64,000 nucleotides of DNA from Sphagnum compactum (Eukaryota > Bryophyta > Sphagnopsida > Sphagnales): contig OZ234493.1 in assembly GCA_965153455.1 (NCBI GenBank), forward strand, positions 28,076,213-28,140,212. The letters are read 5' to 3'. The notes beneath the pieces were generated by a model. That model saw only the letters and a list, made by a program, of their open reading frames with translations, did no database searches and was not told the origin of the DNA. A program made the position numbers and the translations under genes. This document shows positions 1 through 10,171 of this stretch, piece after piece (the first letter of the stretch is position 1; every line of letters begins with the position of its first letter).

Positions 1-1766
1 TCGACAAAACCCGTCTGGCTGGGTCTGATCACATTCGGGAGGAGGTCCTGTAGTCTCCTGGCCAATGTTTTGGCGAGGATTTTGTATAGACTCCCCAAAA
101 GCGTGATCGGTCGCCAGTTTCCTATCTTGGCATGGTCTCCGGATTTGGGGATCAGCGTAATGAGACCTTTGTTGGTCCATCCTGATGTCTCCCCTCTTCT
201 GAGCATTGCCGAGAGAGCCTGAAGCAGGGTCGGGGAGATCTCTTCTATTAGCTCCTGAAAAAATTCCGTCGGGATGCCATCGCATCCCGGCGCTTTTTCC
301 TTCGGCATTGCCGCGATGGCCTCCTTGATTTCCTTCAGTGTGAGTTCCTTTATTAGCTCGTCATTTGCCACGTTGGAGACCCGGGTCGGGGTGCTATTCC
401 AGCATACCTCCCGGGCTTCCGATGTGCCGGGCGCACTGGCCTCTGAGGTGTACAGGTGCGCGTAGAAAGACCGGACGTAGTGGGCCAAGTCCTCCTGTCC
501 CGTGATGTCCCCCCCCTCAGTTTTGAGCTCTTTGAGAGGCGTACGCTTTCTCCCGATTCGGTGGAAGTCGAAGAAAAGTTTTGAACACGTGTCCCCATAC
601 CTGAACCAGGAGGCCGAGTTGAGCTGGTGGTTCCTTGCGACCTTTTCTTGGAGTGTGTCGGCCAGGTGGCCTTGGGCCACTAAGAGGATTTCCCTAGCTG
701 GCTCGTCTTCGGGGTCTCTCTGCAGTTGGACCTCCGCCAACCTGATTTTTTGTTGGAGGTTTCTGACTCTGGCCCCCTTCGCTTTCTTTTTTTCGCGCGC
801 GATTTTGATGTTGCATTGGAGCACCCTGCCTGAGGCCGCCTCCAGCCAGGCTGGCCAGTCCGCGTCCTGACTGGGCGTGGGCTGTATACCTGTCCACGCA
901 TCGAGGAGGGCTGACCTGCTCTCTTCCTCTTTCAGGAGGGCTGTGTCGAAGTAGATGGCAGGTACGGGCGGGGCGGAGGTGCATCCCCAGATGGTGAGCA
1001 CGAGGGGTGAGTGGTCGGAGATCCTCCGGATTGAGGGGGCGGCTTCTATTCTCCCCCCTCTTGCATCCAGCTCTTGAGAGACAAGGAACTTGTCAATTCT
1101 GGAGACGGCCGACCCCTGGCCCTTTCTCCCATTATCAAAAGTAAAATCCTTCTTGGACATCTTCCTGAAGCTATCAAGGATCCAAGCATCGGTGAGTCCG
1201 TACTGGAGAGTCATTTGATGCCAGGCAGCTGATTCTCTCCTGTGCATTCCCCTTTGTCCGGCCGTGCCTCTGGTTCCCATTTCTTCGAAGTGGTTGAAGT
1301 CCCCTCCAATTATGGTGTGGTCGGCTGTGAAGTTGGCCTCGCTAATCTTCCTCCACAAGGGGGCCCTGCTTCTGGACGTTTTTGAAGCGTAAGTGTTTAC
1401 GATAGTTAGCTCTGAGTTGTCCGGGAGGTGGAGGGTTACGCATTGGACCCTTCCCTCTATTAGAATTTTGTCCTCCTTGACTAGTGGGGCCGTCATTCTG
1501 TCCACCAGGATGGCGGTCCCTGCGCTGGTTCGCTGAGAAGATCCCATTGGGATTCCGGGGTTCCCGAATGACCTTCCTTGCCAGAAGTCAAGACCCCTTG
1601 TCGAGTTGGCCGTTCCCTGTTCGTCCAGGTGGTGCTCTTGTATGAGCAGAATCTGGGGCGGATTCTGGAGGGAGGCCAGCCAGGTCCTGATGAGCTTTTG
1701 CTTGTTTGAATCCTTCCCCAATCCCCTCACGTTGAGGGAGACAATTGTTATAGGTCGTTCAGACAT
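1..1766 (-). CDS. LINE ORF2: endonuclease-reverse transcriptase (partial, open at window edge)
   Basis: I translated this frame by hand from the ATG at 1766-1764. It stays open for 588 codons to position 1 with no stop. The N-terminal third is an APE-type endonuclease: it has the opening SLNVRGLG, a catalytic-Glu motif LLIQEHH, the GGDFN motif, SRIDKFLVS and the terminal SDHSPL. A linker of about 150 residues follows, then the start of the reverse transcriptase (PGCDGIPTEFF, and LITLIPKSGD followed by NWRPITLL, near positions 1-330). The catalytic FADD-box region lies outside the window. The product nicks target DNA and copies the LINE RNA. The start codon overlaps the ORF1 stop (ATGTCTGA at 1766-1759). 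The frame looks undamaged, which suggests a recent insertion. Confidence 0.93.
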   Translation of the reverse strand, partial: MSERPITIVSLNVRGLGKDSNKQKLIRTWLASLQNPPQILLIQEHHLDEQGTANSTRGLDFWQGRSFGNPGIPMGSSQRTSAGTAILVDRMTAPLVKEDKILIEGRVQCVTLHLPDNSELTIVNTYASKTSRSRAPLWRKISEANFTADHTIIGGDFNHFEEMGTRGTAGQRGMHRRESAAWHQMTLQYGLTDAWILDSFRKMSKKDFTFDNGRKGQGSAVSRIDKFLVSQELDARGGRIEAAPSIRRISDHSPLVLTIWGCTSAPPVPAIYFDTALLKEEESRSALLDAWTGIQPTPSQDADWPAWLEAASGRVLQCNIKIAREKKKAKGARVRNLQQKIRLAEVQLQRDPEDEPAREILLVAQGHLADTLQEKVARNHQLNSASWFRYGDTCSKLFFDFHRIGRKRTPLKELKTEGGDITGQEDLAHYVRSFYAHLYTSEASAPGTSEAREVCWNSTPTRVSNVANDELIKELTLKEIKEAIAAMPKEKAPGCDGIPTEFFQELIEEISPTLLQALSAMLRRGETSGWTNKGLITLIPKSGDHAKIGNWRPITLLGSLYKILAKTLARRLQDLLPNVIRPSQTGFV

Positions 1767-4471
1767 GGTCTGAGTGCGTTTGGGCGGCCGATTGGCCGAT
1801 CGATCCCGTGTGGTCAAAACGAACGACCTCTTGGTCTCCTTGATCGGTGTCCTCTCCTGATTGTGAGGCCTGGAACAGGTCCGATGGGTTTGAGGGAACA
1901 AAGGTCGAGAGGTCGAGCTTTACATACCTCCTCTTTTTTCTAGTCGCTTGAGGGGATGCCAGCAGACTTGCAGACGTGCTTTTGCGCGTCTGGCGGTCTG
2001 TGCTTGCGGGGCCCGTCTTGAGTAGTAGGCCGTGTGCCGGACCCGCAAAAACCACGTCGTTATTCATGCTCGTTATGGATTCGAGGGTCCTCCAGTGAAG
2101 GTTTTTTCTTTTCTGAGCGCTGATGCCGCTGAGGCCCGTGTTGATGTGAGCAAGAATCGTGCATTCCCAGCCTCCCTTGGCCTGGTCTTCCTGCCAGCTC
2201 CATTCGAGGGTGAGACGTCCCTTGAGGCTTAGGTTGAATCTGAGGATCTTTTCTTCGAGCTCCGATTCGACGCTTCTGGTAAGATCTTCAAGGGCCGACG
2301 CCGGGGTCCATTCCTCTTGGGATGTACTCATCCATCTGATGTGGAGTGGAAGGTTTGGCAGGTCGTTGTTTTTGACGTTTACCAGAATCTCCTTCTGGTT
2401 GTCTCTTTCCCTGGACAAAACCAGCCAGACACTTGTTCTGGCAAAATCTTGTCCGCCTGGAGGTACAGAGATACTTAAAGAGGTAAAGAAAGAGTTGTGT
2501 ACCTCTGAGCGGGTTCTTTTTCGTCTGTTCCCTGATGCGCAGTCTTGCGTTGGGGTGCGGGTCGGAGAGGGGGGGTGAGCTTTCCCGGGCGAGACAAGCC
2601 TGTGGGCTTGCTTTCTGCTCGCTTGAAAGACCCATCGCTCGCCCGTTTCCTCCTGAGTGTGCTTGGGGTCTTCTTCCTCTGAATTAATCATTTCCAATGC
2701 TTCCAATGCTGCGAACGGATTAGCGTTAGCGGCCAAGAGGTATGTCTGGTGAGGGTCTTCCGGCCTGAACCCAAAATTTGGTTGCTCCAGAGGAGGGACC
2801 TCAGGGCGAGTTCTGGCCGTTGGGCTTGGCTTGCTTTGCATGGGTCCTGGGGGGTTGCTGGGTCCACCATGGCCTGGTCAATTTCCAAGCTTCCGGAGGT
2901 GTCCTTTGTGCTTCTTGGTGCTGCACCTGCGTTGGGTGGAGCATCGGAGGAGATACGGATGTTGGTCTGCACGGGATGTGTCCCGGCATGCTCTTTGCTT
3001 TTCCTCGCATTTTGAGCTCGGAGCTGTTTTTCGGCTTGAGCATTGTTTGGATGAGGAGCTCCGGTTCTTCTTGGTTCCTTTCCATTCGCTCCCCTGGAGC
3101 TTGGGGGATTGGGTGGTGGCACCCTCTCCCATGGTTTATTTCTATTTGTGATGCAAGCCCGGGCGTGGTGGCCGAAACGCCTGCATTTTCTACATTGATT
3201 TGGGAGCCCAGAGTACAAAATTTTTTGCGCTATGGTGACTGTGTCCTCTGTGCCTTCCGCCATTGACGGGATCCTTATGTATCCTGGGAGTTTGGAGATG
3301 TCCCTGAGTTCTATTGTTACCATGGGCCCGGCGGGCCTTTTGATGTATGAGTCCGCCGCCTCGATCTCTAGGACCTCTCCGAGCTTACTGGCCATCAGTG
3401 TCAGAGCTCTGGTGTTCTTGAATTCCTCGTGGAGATCAGGGAATTGCACCTTGATTGCATGCGTGAGTTGTGCTTCGGCTCCCTGAGAGCTCGCGTCGAA
3501 ATTCGGGGCGTAGCACGAGAAAGAGAGGCTCAGTCCACTCCACTCCACCGCCGCTAGGCGTCTGGTGGCCTTGGCGCCCTCTTCTTCTTCGAACAAAATC
3601 TCGAAGTATCCCCTCGTGAGGAGAGTGATCGAGACGAGCGGGATCGGGAGGTGCAATTTGAGGCAGTCGAGCAGGGATTTGAGCGTTGCTCTGCCCCCTA
3701 GGGTCCTTCCAATGACAGTTCTTCTTGCTTTTTTGGCCGCGTTTTCCTTCATCATCAATACTAGGTCTATCGGAAAATTCGCCTCTACTTCCAAGCTGTA
3801 ATCGACTGGCGATGGCGATGGGCCTTGGGCCGCCTCCCCCTCGGGGGGGGCGGCACCTGTCCCGGTGCCTGGCTGCACAATCAGAGAGTGGGGCGAGGGG
3901 GTGATCACTGAGTTGCTCGAATTCTTTCGTTGCGAGTTTTTTTATTTCGGAGCTTTTGCCCTGGCGGCGGAGAGGTCGAACCTTTCCGTTTGCCTGGCAG
4001 CGGCGGTCTCCGAGCCCTCCGAGCTTCTTCCGAGACCTGCAGGTACAGAGGAAAAATCTGACTTGCGGGGAAGGGAAGAATCTCCTTTCGGAGGTACCTG
4101 ATGGGTGGGCACAATGCCCGAGCTTTCGGGCTTGCTCTCCCGGATTTTCGTCGCGACCTCCGGGGGCGCGAAAGGCGTAGTCGACCGTTGAGGAGGATCT
4201 CCTCGCGGTTCGCTATCGCCATCGCTCCTGGCCGGGGGAGCTTGCTCCTTCTTTCCATGAAGCTGGAGCCTCGAAAGATCTTGGGAAGCAGCCGAAAACG
4301 CCTGGATTGAGCTCGCGACTGCTCCTTCCTTGCTGATCGCATCCCCAAAGAAGGGGGAGATGAGCTTGGGGGGAACTTCGCGATACTCTGGCGATGCAAA
4401 AACAAAAGAGCCGTTGGCAGTCGGTGAGCTATTTCTGTCCGTTGGAGAGGAAGCGCAAGCACCGCGCCCCG
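1759..4471 (-). pseudogene. LINE ORF1 (gag-like nucleic-acid-binding protein), disrupted
   Basis: ORF1 of the same LINE. One frame reads from the truncation point (about 4471) to 2688 and is interrupted once by TAA at 3942-3944. A second frame carries on to TGA at 1761-1759. The two overlap between about 2841 and 2688, where the protein-like reading passes from one frame to the other, so one indel (or a ribosomal frameshift) lies there. The first frame has the plant-LINE gag pattern: a basic/Ser-rich head, a DUF4283-like middle, and a CCHC zinc knuckle (CRKCRRFGHHARAC, about 3152-3195). The tail (NPFAALEALE) is typical of the family. There is no ATG before the truncation point. It would coat LINE RNA if intact. 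Confidence is high for identity and moderate for the exact shift site. Confidence 0.8.
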
Positions 4472-4808
4472 CCGCGACGAGTCACAGAGTATACTATAGG
4501 GAGTAAGGTGGTGGCTTACTCCCGAGCCCGGGGTGTGGTGTGTCAAAGTGAGTCCGAGTTCACCCGTGGCTGTCCCAACACCAAAAGGACCCAGAATGAG
4601 TTCTAACCACTTTGTGTGGTTTCATGCAGGACCGTGTGAGTGAGTAAAGCTTGTCCATTCGTCCTTGTCTATCCCGGGACTTCTAGCACACCCCTCTCAC
4701 CCCCCTCTAGTGCTAGAAGTCGAGAGCGTGCTCCAAGTTCCAACTCCTTCCGCATTGCCCCATACTTGGACCCTCAAGCGGGTCCACGAGGAACTTGGGA
4801 GTGCGTCA
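4472..4808 (+). repeat. 5' LTR of the gypsy element, 3' remnant
   Basis: This matches 11616-11952 of the 3' LTR at the same length (337 bp) with three transitions. It keeps the TATA-like stretch (ACTATAGGGAG near 4491), the putative leader splice signals, the U5 hairpins and the terminal CA. The upstream ~650 bp are missing because the LINE begins here. Confidence 0.92.
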
Positions 4809-4810
4809 CT

Positions 4811-4822
4811 TGGTATCAGAGC
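4811..4822 (+). other. Primer-binding site (initiator Met-tRNA)
   Basis: TGGTATCAGAGC begins two bases after the LTR terminal CA. It is complementary to the 3' end of plant initiator methionine tRNA, the standard minus-strand primer of plant Ty3/gypsy elements. Confidence 0.93.
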
Positions 4823-4857
4823 TCCGGTGAGCTCGATCCACTTATTAGGGAGTTCCG

Positions 4858-6394
4858 ATGGCACCAAAGAAGTCCCGCAAGGTAGTCCAAGAGACCGTGG
4901 TGGAAGAACCCACCCAAGACTTGGATGTTCCACCCCAAGCCATAATGGGGGAAGAACAAAATGTTTCCGAAGGTGAGGAAGACCGTGATAGCCATGAGGA
5001 CCATGAAAATGAAGAGGAGCAATCAAATGCGGTGCTCTTCACCCCGGAACAATTGGAGGTCCTACTCAAGATGAATAGGCCAGATTTCGGTGAATTAGTT
5101 GCGGCCCTCAAGGGAGGATCATCCAAAGGTGTGGAGTTCAAGCCCGCTAGGCCCGGGAACTTTGATGGGGCCCGAGATCGAAAGGTTGTGGATGCTTGGC
5201 TTGCGGAAATGGAAGATTACCTCCATGCCGCCAAGGTTGGTCGGCATTCGGCCGTGGAACTTGCCCAATCCTATTTGAAAGGCTATGCCTCCACATGGTG
5301 GAGGACCGTGAGGTAAGAAGAGGGGAAGACCCATGGCTACACATGGGAATTCTTCAAGGAGCGTATTGAGTTGGAATTCATTCCCAAGAATTTCGACTAC
5401 ATTTCAAGATGCAAGCTTCGTGACCTTGAGAATGGGAGCAATGACAACTTGCGCCAATATGTGAGGGCTTACTCTGAACTCATGCTTGAGATTCGGCATA
5501 TGCATGAGTTAGACCGGGTGTGCCATTTTGTGATGGGACTTCCCACTTGGGCTAAGCGCAAGCTTGAGGAGAATTGGCCCGCTTCATTAACCGAAGCCAT
5601 CATGAAAGTGGAAGGCTTCTCGGATGTTGGGCGTGGTGAGAAGGCCGGATTCAAAAGGGATAGCAAGTTCCCTCATAAGAAGGCACGCCATGAAGGGGAA
5701 TGGAACCAAGGCCAAGAGACCTCAAAGGGGGAAAAGCCTAAACAACTCCAAGGCTTGGGTTTTAAACCCAAAGGAAATTTTGTCAAGAAGGGGGCTCCTT
5801 TCAAAGGGAGCCAACTCAAGGGAGATGCTAGTGGGAAACCAAAAGGAATGCTTCAATTGTAATGAAGCGGGGCATTATTCCAAGGATTGTCCCAAACCCA
5901 AATCGGGGAATGGGGCTCCTAAGGTAAGTGCCCTTTCCGCCAACCTAGTCCAAGGTGAATGTAACCGCCTTATTTTCTTAAAAGGGAAAGTTTCTAAGCG
6001 GGAAGTTTTATGTCTTTTGGACATAGGCGCTTCCCACAACTTCATAACCCAAGAAAGTGCCCAAAGAATGGAGCTCCGGTTGGAGGAGCTCAAGGCACCC
6101 ATAGAGGTGCACTTTGCGGATGGGATTCCCCATCCCACCAAGTTGCAAGCAAGAGATGTGCCTCTCCAATTGGGGAATTGGAGAAGCAAGGTGGACTTGT
6201 TGGTTTCCGCCTTGGGTGGAATGGATTGCATTTTGGGAATGGAATTTATCACACGAACAATGTGCTCATAGAAGGGCACAATAGGCTAGTTAGGATCCCA
6301 TCCAAGAATGGGATCGTGCGAGTGAAGGCACATGAAGTGCCTAGTGTGGGTGGGACCACCATCCACTTGATGTTGGGAAAGAACTTGGAAAAAG
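4858..6394 (+). pseudogene. gypsy gag and aspartic protease, broken
   Basis: The gag frame starts at ATG 4858 (MAPKKSRKVV), 36 bases after the primer site. It has an acidic N-terminus and a retrotransposon-gag capsid region (WWRTVR through RLKQ-like helices). TAA at 5314-5316 interrupts it, but the same frame resumes and runs to 5862. The zinc knuckle (CFNCNEAGHYSKDC) and the protease are in another frame (to 6271), so an indel lies near 5840. The protease active site reads LLDIGASHNFI (D-I-G codons 6020-6028), where the family has D-S-G or D-T-G, so it is probably inactive. The next piece (NVLIEGHNRLVRIP) needs one more shift near 6250. Coding is then cut at 6394 by the solo LTR. Confidence 0.85.
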
Positions 6395-7214
6395 TGTCGC
6401 AACCCCACCTTGTCCAAGTGTGAGGGTGAAGCCCAACACTTGGAAAAGTTGGAGGTTTGGAGTCCTCCGGGACTCCCGAATGTTCAGAGCTCGACAGCAA
6501 GGGGCAAAACACCTCGCATTGGAGTGTTCTTGGTGTCATTGAAAAGGTCTTGAAACGTAGATATCGAAAATGGCCTCGCATTGACCATTTGGACATCTGC
6601 AGCCCAAGTTACGGGCAAAAGAAGGGCCAGGAGTCAAACTGGCAGTTTGACTCCCGACCACTAAAAGTCGGGAATCGACCCTTTGCCGACGTCGCCTCAG
6701 GGAGTGCGACATAGCGTTGGAAAGATCTCCACGAGGGCTACAACTTTGGTTCAGACCTCGTTGCGATCGGACTTCGGAATCGGGAGTTATGACCGTTCAA
6801 AGTCCCGGGAGTCCCGCCGGGACAATTTCGGGACTCCATTTCGGGAGTCCCAACAAAATGAGCCATTTGGATGTAGCCTCCGTGGTGAGCCGCAGAGATA
6901 ACTATAAGGGGGAAGGTGGTGGCTTCCCCCAAGTCCGGGCCGTGGTGAGTCAAGTAGTCCGAAGTGCCCGTGGCTTGTCCCAACACCCAAGGGTGTTCCC
7001 GAATGTGAACTAACCCATTTGCGGTTGGTTTTGGATGCAGATTTGTGCTTGATCTACTAGTCCATCTTCCTAGTCTAATCCTGGGGCTTCCAACTCGACC
7101 CTCTACCCCTTTCTAGAGTTGGAAGTCGGGAGCGTGCCCTTGGGTCCCCACTTTCCGCAACTTCACATTGGTGAACCTTCAAGTGGGTTCACCCCGGGAC
7201 CAAGGAGCGCGTCA
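6395..7214 (+). mobile_element. Solo LTR inserted in gypsy pol (LTR copy 1)
   Basis: An 820-bp solo LTR starts TGTCGCAACC and ends GCGCGTCA. Perfect 5-bp target duplications AAAAG flank it (6390-6394 and 7215-7219). Removing the LTR and one AAAAG rejoins the pol frame in a family-typical way. It is related to the host element's LTR but clearly diverged, so it belongs to another subfamily. It keeps the CTATAAGGGGG TATA-like box (near 6901), the GATGCAG potential acceptor and all three U5 hairpins. Confidence 0.93.
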
Positions 7215-10171
7215 AAAAGAATGTGGGGGAGGCTGTGGCATGTTATGTGTGATGCGGGTTTTGGATGAGTTTGAACCAAAGGAGGCCATCAAGGTGGTGA
7301 GCCCCCACAAGTGCATCAAGCAAGTGTTAGAGGAATTCCCGGATGTGATGCCCGAAAAGTTGCCCGATGAGTTGCCCCCAAGAAGACAAGTGGACCATGC
7401 CATTGAGGTGGTCCCGGGAGTGGCACCTCCCGCCAAGGCCCCGTATCGAATGAGTCATGAGGAGTTAAAAGAGCTCAAGGTTCAACTCGAAGAACTCCTT
7501 GCAAAGGGATACATCAAGCCTAGCAAGTCACCATATGGGGCGCCCGCCCTTTTTGTTCACAAGAAGGATGGGACTTTGAGGATGTGTGTGGATTATAGAG
7601 CCCTCAACAAGGTGACCGTGAAGAACCGGTATCCATTGCCTCGGATTGATGACTTGTTTGATCGACTTTCGGGAGCCAAAGTGTTTAGTAGGATTGACCC
7701 TACGTTCCGGGTATTACCAAATTCGAATTGCACAAGGGGATGAGGAAAAGACCGCTTGCCGCACAAGGTATGGTTCATATGAATTTTTGGTGATGCCATT
7801 TGGGGTCACCAATGCACCCGCCACATTTTGCACCCTCATGAATGACATTTTCCGAGAGTGGCTTGATGATTTTGTGGTCGTCTACATAGACGACATTTTG
7901 GTTTATAGTGATTCCATGGAAGAGCATGTGGAGCACCTTCGAAAGGTGTTCCAAAGGTTGAGAGAAAACAAGTTGTATGCCAAGTTTGAGAAGTGCGAGT
8001 TTGGAGTCTCGGAGGTGGACTTCCTTCGGCATAGGATCACCCAAGAAGGGTTGAAAATGGATGACCATAAGGTGAAGGCAATCTTGGATTGGGAACCGCC
8101 TAGGTCGGTTCCCGCCTTAAGGTCCTTTTTAGGATTGGCATCCTATTATCGCAAGTTCATCAAGAACTTTGCAAAGATAGCCGCACCTTTGACAAACCTT
8201 TTGAAGAAGTCATCCGGAACTTATAAATGGGAAGAGGCATGCAATGAGGCCTTTGAAACCTTGAAGGGCATTTTGGTGAAGGCGCCCGTGTTGAAGTTGC
8301 CGGATTTTGACAAGGACTTTGAGATCCATTCCGATGCGTCCGACTTTGCCATAGGAGGAGTCCTAGTGCAAGATGGAAGGCCGGTGGCCTTTGAAAGCAA
8401 GAAGCTAAGTGAGACGGAGCGAAGGTGGCCAACCCATGAGAAGGAAATGTGGGCCGTCATCCATTGTCTTAAGACTTGGGGCCATTACATAGGCTCCAAG
8501 GACGTGGTTGTGTGGACCGACAATGTCACCTTGAAGTACTTTGCAACTCAACCAAAGTTGTCATCAAAGCAAGTGAGATGGCAAGACACATTGGCTTTGT
8601 TCAATGTGGACATTCGGCATAAGCCCGGGAAGGAAAATGTGGTGTCGGATGCATTGAGTCAAAAACACCAACTCAAAGTGGTGTATGTGGGGGAAACAAA
8701 GTTCCAAAAGGATGTTCGACTTGGGAGCCGCCGGGATGAATTTGCCAAGGAAAGGAAGCAAGACATTCAAAAGGGGATCAAGTCCCACTTCCACTTGCGG
8801 GATGGACTTTTGTGGTATAAGCAAAGTCGGCTCTATGTTCCAAAAGGGAGGCTAAGAGATGTGCTTTTGAAGGAATGCCATGATGGGCCCCTTGCGGGTC
8901 ACGGTGGTGCAAAGCGCACCACCACATTCCTCAAGAAGTCCTATTATTGGCCCAACTTGAAGGAGGATGCGGAGGAATACGTGAAGACTTGCTTGACTTG
9001 CCAACAAAACCGGGCACTCAATAAAAAGCAAGCGGGATTGTTACGACCATTACCCATTCCGGAAGGGCCGTGGGAAAGTGTCTCCATGGATTTCATGGTG
9101 AGTTTGCCACCATCAAAGGGGTTTGATGCGATCATGGTGGTGGTGGATCGGTTTAGCAAGATGGCACATTTCATTCCTACCAAGGATAGTGCCACGGCCC
9201 AAGAGACGGGAAGGTTGTTTTTCACCCACGTGTTCAAGCATCATGGCCTCCCAAAGGACATTGTGTCGGATCGGGATCCAAAGTTCACGAGTAAGTTTTG
9301 GAGGGCCTTGTGGAAGCGAATGGGGTTGGAACTCAAAATGAGCACTTCATTCTGCCCCCAAACCGATGGACAAACCGAGAGGGTGAACTTGGTGATCCAA
9401 CAATTCTTAAGGAATTATGTGGCGGCGGATCAACAAGATTGGGTGGATCATTTGGAGTTAGCCGAGTTTTGTTACAACAACTCGGTACACTCCGCAACGG
9501 GATGCACCCCATTCCAAATGGTGACGGGCAAGTCACCAATTGTGCCCATGACTTGGGCCGCACAAGGACAACCTTTGATTGATGCAAGTGAGGAAGTGCC
9601 AATGGTCACACAACTTGATGAAGAAAGAAAGCGCTTGTGGGAGTTGGCAAAAGCCAACTTGGAAAAGGCGCACAAAAGGTACAAGGATTTCGCGGACAAG
9701 TCCCGACGAAAGGTGAAGTTTCAAGAAGGAGACGAGGTGTGGTTGAACATAAAGAACTTTCGGTTGCCCGAAGGGTTAAGTCATAAGTTTATGGGCCCAT
9801 ATGCGGGTCCATTCAAAGTGTTGGAAAAGAAACTTTCCGACACTTATAAATTAGAATTACCGGAAAACCTTAGAGTTCATCCCACATTTCATGTTTCCCT
9901 TTTGAAGCCGGTCTCCCGCGACGCCTCAAGGCCTAATAGAGAGCATCACTCAAGGCCTCCACCGGACTTAGTTCATAATGAACCAGAGTTTGAGGTAGAG
10001 GCCGTGCTCAAATCAAGGCAACTTAGAAGGCGAGAGCGGGAATACTTAGTTAAGTGGAAAGGCTACCATGCAATAGAAGCTTCTTAGGTCAATGAATCCG
10101 ACATGGAACATGCCCAAGAAGCCACAGAAGAATTCCACACTAGACCGGCAAAGAAGAGACGTAGAGCGTGA
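7215..10171 (+). pseudogene. gypsy pol: reverse transcriptase, RNase H, integrase, chromodomain
   Basis: The RT N-terminus ([17 protein letters not shown], then the [10 protein letters not shown] region) is in one frame to about 7700. A single extra C in GACCCTACG (about 7697-7705) shifts it, and the rest is open to 10087. Visible motifs are the RT catalytic [10 protein letters not shown], the RNase H segment [11 protein letters not shown] with the TDN motif, the integrase HHCC zinc finger ([10 protein letters not shown], ending CLTCQQNRA), and the DDE triad ([18 protein letters not shown]). A C-terminal chromodomain ([12 protein letters not shown], then EYLVKWKGY) follows. TAG at 10085-10087 replaces the expected Trp after AIEAS, and the frame then continues to TGA at 10169-10171. 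Chromodomains steer such integrases to heterochromatin (family knowledge). Confidence 0.92.

Larger units (their letters stand above)
1..4471 (-). mobile_element. LINE (non-LTR) retrotransposon, 5'-truncated, runs off window
   Basis: This is a non-LTR retrotransposon read on the minus strand. It has a gag-like ORF1 with a CCHC zinc knuckle, then ORF2 with an APE-type endonuclease and a reverse transcriptase. Its upstream end abuts a gypsy LTR at about 4472, and ORF1-like codons run right up to that junction without an initiator ATG, so the copy appears 5'-truncated, as is usual for LINE insertions. Its 3' end lies left of position 1. The DNA is GC-rich compared with the AT-rich surroundings. 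It is inserted antisense into the 5' LTR of the gypsy element, so the rest of that LTR should lie beyond the left edge. Confidence 0.9.

Noticed and set aside
502-4310. Plus-strand ORFs at 502-870, 2159-2578, 2778-3266 and similar
   Set aside because: They are antisense shadows of the GC-rich LINE; the minus-strand reading carries the endonuclease, RT and zinc-knuckle motifs.
7646-9724. Minus-strand and out-of-frame ORFs within gypsy pol (for example 8160-8432, 9298-9582)
   Set aside because: They overlap the clear pol frame and show no motifs of their own.
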